A stretch of DNA of 64,000 nucleotides, from the NCBI GenBank assembly GCA_002412595.1, contig DHVJ01000052.1, positions 1-64,000 on the forward strand. The letters are read 5' to 3'. The notes under the pieces are model-generated. The model ran no database searches. It was not told where the DNA came from and saw only the letters and a program-made list of their open reading frames with translations. Positions within the stretch are counted from its first letter, which is position 1, and each line of letters begins with the position of its first letter. A program made the translations under genes and the position numbers. Positions 58,532 through 64,000 of this stretch are shown piece after piece. This DNA comes from Anaerolineaceae bacterium UBA5211 (lineage in GTDB: Bacteria; Chloroflexota; Anaerolineae; Anaerolineales; Anaerolineaceae).

Positions 58532-60046
58532 ATGCAATCAAGAAGAGTTATTTCCAAACCGCAGAAAGAAAGTCTGGTTTCTCCAATAATTGCCGCAATT
58601 GCGTCTGCCCTTATTCCCGGGTTGGGCCAGATTCTCGCGAGAGTAGTCAACCGTGGTTTGATCATTCTAGCCAGTTTTATCACTTCAGCCGGGTTATTGA
58701 TTTGGCGAATCGCCACTGAAGGCGCCCGTTATACCGGTTGGAAGACTATCATCTCTAAAGCTTATAAACTCAATCCCTTTTTATATCTCATTACGATATT
58801 AATGATCGTGACATATATTTATGCGATTGTAGATGCATACCTGACCGCAAGGCCGGGCGCCAAAAAATCCAAAGCAGTCGGCATGATTTTCATGATCATT
58901 CTGGTTTTCTTTGCACAAGGTTGGGAGATCGGTCAAATTGATTTGGGTGCTCTCGTCCGTGATGCGGATGAGGCTGTTCCTGCTTTAACTAAAGTCATGT
59001 GGCCTTGGGCAAAGGCCATTTCGCATCCGGAAGAATTCCGAACCAGCTATGTAGAAGTCCAGACGCCCTGTACGGATGTTGCATTTCCTTCAGGAGAACC
59101 CAAAACGGATGAACCTTATTTGATTGCTGATCCAACCTGCGGTGTTCCCTCGGAAGTGGAAGTTTCGCTTGGTACAGAATTTCATGTAATCGGAAGAAAT
59201 TTTGTTCCCGGCAATGAAGTCGAAATTTGGTGGAAAGATTCAGCTAATAGAGAATTTCATCATAGGGTCGATGGGGATTATTTAATTGTTACACCTGATA
59301 AAAATGGTAGTTTCGATATTTCGGTAATCATGCCTTACCGAACGTTAACACCGGCAGCTGAAGAGGGTGTCAAAACCTGGCAAATACAGGCTAGGCAGTT
59401 GATCAGCGTGGGTGGGGCGGTTGCCAGTGATGAACTCAAGCTGGCCGTCGAAAAGATGATCGAAACCATCTTCATCGGCATGATGGCCACTTTTTTTGGT
59501 ATTCTTCTAGCAGTTCCAGTCAGTTTCATCGCCGCACGCAACCTGATGTCCCACTCACCAGTCACTATGGTAATTTATTATCTTGTGCGCACGATTTTGA
59601 ACATTATCCGATCCATTGAACCGCTGATTTGGGCCATTATCGCAGTCATCGTCGTGGGTCTGGGACCTTTCGCGGGCATTCTGGCGCTGACGCTGCATTC
59701 ACTGGCTGCGTTGGCGAAATTATATTCAGAGGCTATCGAGAGCATTGATTCCGGTCAAATTGAGGCAATTCAGGCTACCGGGGCTAACTGGTTCCAGGTG
59801 ATCTCTTTTGCAGTAATTCCGCAGATTATCCCGCCCTTTGTTTCATTTACAATTTACCGCTGGGATATCAACATCCGTATGTCCACAGTTATCGGTTTTG
59901 TTGGCGGCGGCGGTATTGGTTATCTGCTGGCCCAGTGGATCCGCATCCTGGATTATCGTTCAGCCGGTATCGCGGTGTGGTTCATTGCTATTACAGTGGC
60001 TATCCTTGACTTTGTTAGTGCTGATATCCGCGAAAAATTTGTATAA
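58532..60046 (+). CDS. phnE: Phosphonate ABC permease fused to an N-terminal module and extracytoplasmic domain
   Basis: The C-terminal portion (about residues 305-504) is a PhnE permease with the coupling loop EAIQATGANWFQVISFAVIPQ (411-431). Usual PhnE is about 260-280 residues; this protein is 504. The extra N-terminal part has three spans (about 17-57, 84-103 and 115-130), beginning IIAAIASALIPGLGQILARVV like TM2-type small membrane domains. Residues about 140-300 are hydrophilic and should lie outside; they include Cys 180 and 203 and an Ig/IPT-like stretch (FHVIGRNFVPGNEVEIWW). I do not know this fusion. It probably still pairs with PhnC and PhnD. Confidence 0.85.
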   Translation: MQSRRVISKPQKESLVSPIIAAIASALIPGLGQILARVVNRGLIILASFITSAGLLIWRIATEGARYTGWKTIISKAYKLNPFLYLITILMIVTYIYAIVDAYLTARPGAKKSKAVGMIFMIILVFFAQGWEIGQIDLGALVRDADEAVPALTKVMWPWAKAISHPEEFRTSYVEVQTPCTDVAFPSGEPKTDEPYLIADPTCGVPSEVEVSLGTEFHVIGRNFVPGNEVEIWWKDSANREFHHRVDGDYLIVTPDKNGSFDISVIMPYRTLTPAAEEGVKTWQIQARQLISVGGAVASDELKLAVEKMIETIFIGMMATFFGILLAVPVSFIAARNLMSHSPVTMVIYYLVRTILNIIRSIEPLIWAIIAVIVVGLGPFAGILALTLHSLAALAKLYSEAIESIDSGQIEAIQATGANWFQVISFAVIPQIIPPFVSFTIYRWDINIRMSTVIGFVGGGGIGYLLAQWIRILDYRSAGIAVWFIAITVAILDFVSADIREKFV

Positions 60047-60071
60047 AGAAAAAGGATAATATTAAATATAG

Positions 60072-60100
60072 GCTGGCTTGCAATTGCAAGCCAGCTTTTT
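60072..60100 (+). terminator. Terminator after phnE
   Basis: The palindrome GCTGGCTTGCAATTGCAAGC plus CAGC forms a 10-12-bp stem followed by TTTTT, 25 bases after the phnE stop. Confidence 0.8.
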
Positions 60101-60117
60101 GTGTAAAATAGAGCAAT

Positions 60118-61032
60118 ATGCCGAAAAATATCGAGTCAAAATTACGAGATTTGTATCATTGGTTAAACAAGAGGACTTATGGTGCTGTTCGTATATTGCG
60201 CATAGCTATAAATCAGTTTGGAGACAGTAATTCGACGCAGGCATCGGCTGGAATGGCTTATTACGCTTTCTTTTCACTATTTCCGCTGCTGTTATTCCTG
60301 ATAGTGGGGGCTTCCTATATTTTGGAAATTCAATCAGCCTATGATTATGTGATGGAAAATGTATTTCGGCTTCTGCCTACTGCGCAAAACCTGATAGATG
60401 CCAACCTGCAACAAGTGCTGCAATCCAGAGGGGCAGTGGGGGTGCTGGGTTTGGTGGGTTTCCTGTGGTCCGGGTCCAGTTTCTTTTCTATCCTGGCGCG
60501 CAATATCAATCAAGCCAATCCCAATTCTCATCGTCGAAATTTTTTTGAAGATAGGGCAGTGGCTTTTGGTCTGGTGGGGTTATTAACCTTATTGTTGGGT
60601 TTATCTATAGTGTCCAATACTATTACGCAATTTTTACCAAAATTGGATATTTTTTATTGGCAGGGCAAACCGATTGAGGAAACCTTGGTTTGGCGCTACT
60701 TGATCAAACTGATTCCTTTTACGGTAACCTTGTTGTTGTTGATTTGCTTGTATCGCTATGTCCCGAAACACAAAATAAGGTGGCGCGGTGTTTTAATTGG
60801 ATCTGCGCTATCCGCTATCAGCTGGCAGGCTGTAACCAAAATCTTCACGTGGGTTCTGGCCAAAGGGTTTCTCCAGTATGAACTGGTTTATGGCTCTTTG
60901 GGAACTGTCGTAGCATTGATGTTCTGGATCTATCTGATCAGCGCCATTACTTTATTCGGTGCCCATCTAAGCGTCGCAATCGATAACTACTGGCCGGAAG
61001 ACCACAAGAACACAGTGCAGGATCACAAATAA
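60118..61032 (+). CDS. YihY/BrkB-family inner-membrane protein
   Basis: This 304-residue protein has six predicted spans. It shows the family elements ASAGMAYYAFFSLFPLLLFL near the start, WSGSSFFSILARNIN in the middle and the C-terminal GSLGTVVALMFWIYLISAITLFGAHL. The family was once called RNase BN but has no known enzymatic function; a transport role has been suggested. It is convergent with the P-loop gene. Confidence 0.9.
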   Translation: MPKNIESKLRDLYHWLNKRTYGAVRILRIAINQFGDSNSTQASAGMAYYAFFSLFPLLLFLIVGASYILEIQSAYDYVMENVFRLLPTAQNLIDANLQQVLQSRGAVGVLGLVGFLWSGSSFFSILARNINQANPNSHRRNFFEDRAVAFGLVGLLTLLLGLSIVSNTITQFLPKLDIFYWQGKPIEETLVWRYLIKLIPFTVTLLLLICLYRYVPKHKIRWRGVLIGSALSAISWQAVTKIFTWVLAKGFLQYELVYGSLGTVVALMFWIYLISAITLFGAHLSVAIDNYWPEDHKNTVQDHK

Positions 61033-61039
61033 ATTGAAT

Positions 61040-61762
61040 TTACGCTGAGCGAATCGACCATAGGGTTTGAAGAAGAGGTTCCAGCCGTTTTCCCAGGGCG
61101 GTTCCCATAACCGAAGTCACATCATCTTCATTTTCAAAGATTACATAGGGGACTTGAAAGTCTCGGATTGTCACTTTCCCCGCAGGCGCATCAACCAGTT
61201 CCTGAAAATCACAATCTCGATACAACCGTTCCAACTTTTCGTCCGGCAGGCTGTGTTCCAGGATGGAATCCGGTTTTTCCGGGTTGAAGCGTTTACGGTT
61301 TTTACGCAGGGATTCCTCCCAGGAAACATTGACATACAAAATTGATAAATTCTCCAGGATTTCATCGCTTAATAAAGGCAGGGCATGCCGGTAGCCGCCA
61401 TGTTCCTTGCCCCTGGAAAATTCAATCAGAATAGTTGTATTAGCTGAATAAGTTTCTGAGAGCGTGTATTTTTGATAATCCAGGTTAATCAGATTGATCA
61501 ATAAATCCCAAAGGTATGCTGATTTAAAATAACCGTTGTGATCGGTGTATAAACGCTCTTGCCCTAATTTTTCTAATAACATATCTTCCTCAAACCAGCG
61601 CCACAGAAAGGGAAAGTCGTCGAAACTTTTTAGGGAACCAATATGAAAAGATATTGCGCGTTTTTGTGCTGAAAGGCTGTTAATGTAATGGATAATCTCA
61701 CTTTTGCCGGCTGCTGGCCGGGCTATCAAAAGAAGAATGGGAAAGACATTTTCTTCATTCAT
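61040..61762 (-). CDS. P-loop NTPase, kinase-like hypothetical protein
   Basis: This 240-residue protein opens with LLLIARPAAGKSEIIHYI, a Walker A-like P-loop (ARPAAGKS). ILIEFSRGKEHGGYRHALPLL is a plausible acidic/Walker B region, and VSWEESLRKNRKRFNP with SILEHSLPDEKLERLY resembles the lid part of small-molecule kinases. I recall this conserved pattern in hypothetical proteins of several phyla but cannot assign a substrate. ATG 61762 lies 31 bases after the recombinase stop codon on the same strand. Confidence 0.6.
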   Translation of the reverse strand: MNEENVFPILLLIARPAAGKSEIIHYINSLSAQKRAISFHIGSLKSFDDFPFLWRWFEEDMLLEKLGQERLYTDHNGYFKSAYLWDLLINLINLDYQKYTLSETYSANTTILIEFSRGKEHGGYRHALPLLSDEILENLSILYVNVSWEESLRKNRKRFNPEKPDSILEHSLPDEKLERLYRDCDFQELVDAPAGKVTIRDFQVPYVIFENEDDVTSVMGTALGKRLEPLLQTLWSIRSA

Positions 61763-61793
61763 GGGTAACTTTACACTCCGTTCTATGATTATA

Positions 61794-62765
61794 TTAGTCT
61801 TCAAAAACTTCCCAGTAACCTTTATCCAGTTCATCATCTGAAAGATGCGCGTAGCGCTGTGTTACAGCAATGTTTTTATGACGTGCCAGGTTTTGGGCCA
61901 GCTTTAGGTTGCTGGTAGTGGTCAATACACGCGTGACAAAGAAATGTCGGAAGGAATGCGGGGTGATCGTCCCAACAGCCTCATCGCCCAGAATTAATTT
62001 CACCCATTCTGCCACAATATTACGACCGCTAGTGGGGGTGATGGCCTTAACTTTGTCACCGGCGCCTTTATCGTGGCGGGCAAAAAGTGGAAGGCTGCCT
62101 AGTGGTTTGCCAGATTTTCCGTCCAATTGGGCGCGAGCTTGTAAATATTCGTGCAGTGCCTTCTGAGAGCGGCGTGAGAAGCGCACAACTGCCTGGCGGT
62201 CGCCTTTACCGATTACCAGGGCTTTGCCTTCGTTCCAGTCAACGTCCCCGCGCCGTAATCCGCAGGCTTCGTGCACACGCAAGCCGGTATCGGCCAGCGT
62301 TATTAGAAAAGCTTTATCTCTTAATGCGCGTAGATATTCTTTTTCATCTTCTCCATGTTCGATAGGCGTTTTTTCCAGATAAACCAGGATTTTTTGAATA
62401 TTGTCAGCAGGGAATTGCGGCAACCGTTTTCCAGGTTTACGTGTACGCTGACGAATGAGAAGTTTAACCTTGGAGAGATTGATGTCGGCGAGTTCTTCCG
62501 CAACCAAATATTCAAGAAAACCTTTCAGTGCGGTGATATAGAGTTGTTCGGATGTAGCCGCATATCCTTTTAAATCATATGCAAACCAACTGATAACTTC
62601 CTCGCTGATTTGACTGACCGGGTACTGTTCAACTAGGATTTCCCGATCCGTAAGCGTGATGACAAAATTTTTCATAGCGGTGGTATATGCCATCCAGGTT
62701 TTCTCACTGCGCGCTAATTTGACGGTATCCAAATAATTGCTAATGGCTTCTAAAATTGTTTTCAT
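61794..62765 (-). CDS. Tyrosine recombinase (XerC/XerD-like)
   Basis: This 323-residue recombinase has an N-terminal SAM-like DNA-binding domain (about 1-110) and a catalytic domain with Arg in TGLRVHEACGL, Lys in VIGKGDRQAVV, HSFRHFFVTR, the His of LARHKNIAVTQRY and the nucleophile Tyr in QRYAHLSDDEL. It could be the chromosomal XerCD-type resolvase or an integrase of a lost element; no dif-like site is recognised nearby. ATG 62765 is chosen because it opens KTILEAISNYLDTVK; the ribosome site is weak. Confidence 0.87.
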   Translation of the reverse strand: MKTILEAISNYLDTVKLARSEKTWMAYTTAMKNFVITLTDREILVEQYPVSQISEEVISWFAYDLKGYAATSEQLYITALKGFLEYLVAEELADINLSKVKLLIRQRTRKPGKRLPQFPADNIQKILVYLEKTPIEHGEDEKEYLRALRDKAFLITLADTGLRVHEACGLRRGDVDWNEGKALVIGKGDRQAVVRFSRRSQKALHEYLQARAQLDGKSGKPLGSLPLFARHDKGAGDKVKAITPTSGRNIVAEWVKLILGDEAVGTITPHSFRHFFVTRVLTTTSNLKLAQNLARHKNIAVTQRYAHLSDDELDKGYWEVFED

Positions 62766-63052
62766 AACTTTATACCAGGTTTGATTTATGCTTGCGATAA
62801 TAGTACTTATCGAAAGCATAAAGATTATAACATGGATTTGGTCTCTTTTTCATCTCCCCCACTAATATTAGAAGGGTGTTATTTGATTAATCTCAAATGT
62901 TAATTAATATGAAAAGAAACTTATTGATTTCTCAGATAATTCTTTATTATGTTACTGGCTGCGTAGCACACTCCCCTGCTTAAAATATAGAACTCTCAAT
63001 CAAAATTCAGGTAAGATTAAAAGAAATAATATCCCTGAGAAACACGAATTGA
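62766..63052. other. AT-rich intergenic region
   Basis: These 287 bases separate divergent recombinase and larA genes. I see no gene or convincing hairpin; at least one promoter for each gene must lie here, but none is clear. Confidence 0.5.
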
Positions 63053-64000
63053 ATGATATCCTTTGATCTGCTCTACGACAATAAAAAAATATCAATTTCT
63101 ATGCCGGTTGACGATATTGAAATATTACTACCGGATGCACGCGAACCTGAAATGAACGCTGTGGACAGTGTAAAAAAAGCTTTCAGGAATCCTATTTATA
63201 CGAGCCCTGATAGAGAAAAAGAAAATAATTTCAGTGGAAAAAGCATTTCCATTGCGATCAACGATCAAACCAGACCGCTCCCGCATGACATTTTACTGCC
63301 GGCTTTGTTGAATTATTTGTATAAAAAAGGAGCGGACCCTGGGAAAATTCACTTTTTTATTGCCACAGGCACCCACCGGCAGTTGACACCTGTTGAAATT
63401 CAGCAGGTTTTACCTGGCTCTCTGTCAGAAAAATACCGTTACACCTGTCATGATTGTGATGCTGCGGATAAATTAATTTTCCTTGGGAAAACCCCTCAGC
63501 TTACGTCTGTATATATTAATCGCTCGTTTTACCAGTCGGAAATCAAGATTCTGGTTGGGAATATTGAACCTCACCACTTCATGGGTTTTTCTGGCGGTTA
63601 TAAAACAGCGTCAATTGGTTTGGCTGGACGTAAAACGATTGAACAAAACCATGCCATGTTGACGCACCCTAAAGCGAAAATGGGCCGCTTTCTAGATAAT
63701 CCTATGCGAAAAGACGTGGAAGAAATTGGTCGATTGATAGGGGTGGATTATGCCCTGAATATCGTGATGAATGACAGGAAAGAGATCTTGCATGCCTTAT
63801 GGGGAGATCCGCATTTGGTTATGGAAAAAGGAATTCCGCTTGCCTTAGCAGGCAACCGCATTGCTAAAAAGGTGGAAGAGTGCCAATACGACCTGGTGAT
63901 CGCCTCTGCCGGCGGATATCCAAAGGATATTAACCTGTACCAGGCACAAAAAGCCATTACCAATGCCTGTTTATTCACAAAAATGGGCGGTGTCATTATT
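63053..64000 (+). CDS. larA: Nickel-dependent lactate racemase-family protein LarA, cut by window end
   Basis: An open frame of 316 codons starts at ATG 63053 and runs past the window. It carries all key LarA residues at near-reference positions: Arg 74 (DQTRPLP), His 108 (ATGTHRQ), His 174 (IEPHHFMGF), Lys 184 (GGYKTA; attachment of the nickel-pincer cofactor) and His 200 (EQNHAML; nickel ligand). It should be a nickel-pincer-dependent 2-hydroxyacid racemase or epimerase. About 100-120 C-terminal residues are missing. The cofactor genes larB, larC and larE are not in the window. Confidence 0.92.
   Translation, partial: MISFDLLYDNKKISISMPVDDIEILLPDAREPEMNAVDSVKKAFRNPIYTSPDREKENNFSGKSISIAINDQTRPLPHDILLPALLNYLYKKGADPGKIHFFIATGTHRQLTPVEIQQVLPGSLSEKYRYTCHDCDAADKLIFLGKTPQLTSVYINRSFYQSEIKILVGNIEPHHFMGFSGGYKTASIGLAGRKTIEQNHAMLTHPKAKMGRFLDNPMRKDVEEIGRLIGVDYALNIVMNDRKEILHALWGDPHLVMEKGIPLALAGNRIAKKVEECQYDLVIASAGGYPKDINLYQAQKAITNACLFTKMGGVII

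Noticed and set aside
61040..62765. Recombinase and P-loop gene as an integrated mobile element
   Set aside because: No attachment-site repeats, tRNA target or cargo genes are seen; flanks are ordinary genes.
63748..63996. 82-residue minus-strand frame at the right edge
   Set aside because: It is antisense to the LarA frame, which carries all catalytic residues.

Overview
The window reads as a chromosomal segment of an Anaerolineae-like member of the Chloroflexota. This is inferred from family-level resemblance, not from a search. The signs are GC near 50 %, many small zinc-ribbon and TPR proteins of unclear role, PPi-type phosphofructokinase, a Chloroflexi-style SGNH lipoprotein family with a GDC motif, PhnCDE, and a LarA-type enzyme. 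Gene density is high and most genes are ordinary housekeeping. I see no CRISPR array, prophage or rRNA. The only sign of a mobile element is the first 44 codons of a transposase-like gene cut by the left edge, followed by a short gene-poor stretch (about 134-441) that holds degenerate copies of two simple dispersed repeats.

Layout. 0.4-10.3 kb: a histidine phosphatase, then a tightly packed minus-strand run (molybdenum hydroxylase, ChrA-type transporter, homocysteine methyltransferase-like protein, tRNA-dihydrouridine synthase), a small membrane protein, and an SBP-permease-ATPase ABC transporter of the nitrate/taurine/thiamine-precursor type with an unusual GC-rich leader. 10.3-20.5 kb: tRNA-Asp, ndk, a TPR protein, the primary sigma factor, an RluA-type synthase, a monooxygenase-like protein, an iron-type alcohol dehydrogenase, DegV, a P1-family peptidase, zwf and a zinc-ribbon protein. 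20.5-31.7 kb: SH3 protein, patatin, smpB, a histidine ammonia-lyase-like MIO enzyme, an L,D-transpeptidase, pgeF, a coiled-coil zinc-ribbon protein, an orphan response regulator, hsp20, trxA, murA and a GlmS-like isomerase. 31.7-40.2 kb: an acetyltransferase-like protein and then the most interesting locus. 40.3-50.6 kb: PPi-type phosphofructokinase, NUDIX, rsmD, a UroD-like protein, GtrA, UDP-glucuronate decarboxylase-like protein, scpB, rluB, plsX, tRNA-Leu, tatD and phosphohexomutase. 50.7-64 kb: mnmA, trmI, a CoA pyrophosphatase-like NUDIX, L25, a dynamin-like GTPase, phnDCE, YihY, a P-loop protein, a tyrosine recombinase, and the start of larA.

The best candidate for an undescribed system is the co-directional, almost gap-free cassette at 33.0-40.2 kb: lipoprotein, a 39-codon single-span microprotein ending in WIYQGF, a DltB-like MBOAT acyltransferase, an SGNH protein with an N-terminal membrane anchor, a second SGNH-like lipoprotein with a GDC/DGFH pair, an acyl carrier protein, a fatty-acyl-AMP-ligase-like enzyme and a polytopic membrane protein. 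The parts list parallels the Gram-positive Dlt pathway (DltX, DltB, DltD, DltC, DltA), but the activating enzyme looks like a fatty-acyl ligase rather than a D-alanine ligase. This suggests a cell-surface acylation pathway with a different acyl group and an unknown acceptor. Other points of note are MurA with Asp in place of the fosfomycin-target Cys, an MIO lyase with Ser-Ser-Gly, a PhnE with an added N-terminal module and extracytoplasmic domain, and an RsmD with an altered motif IV.
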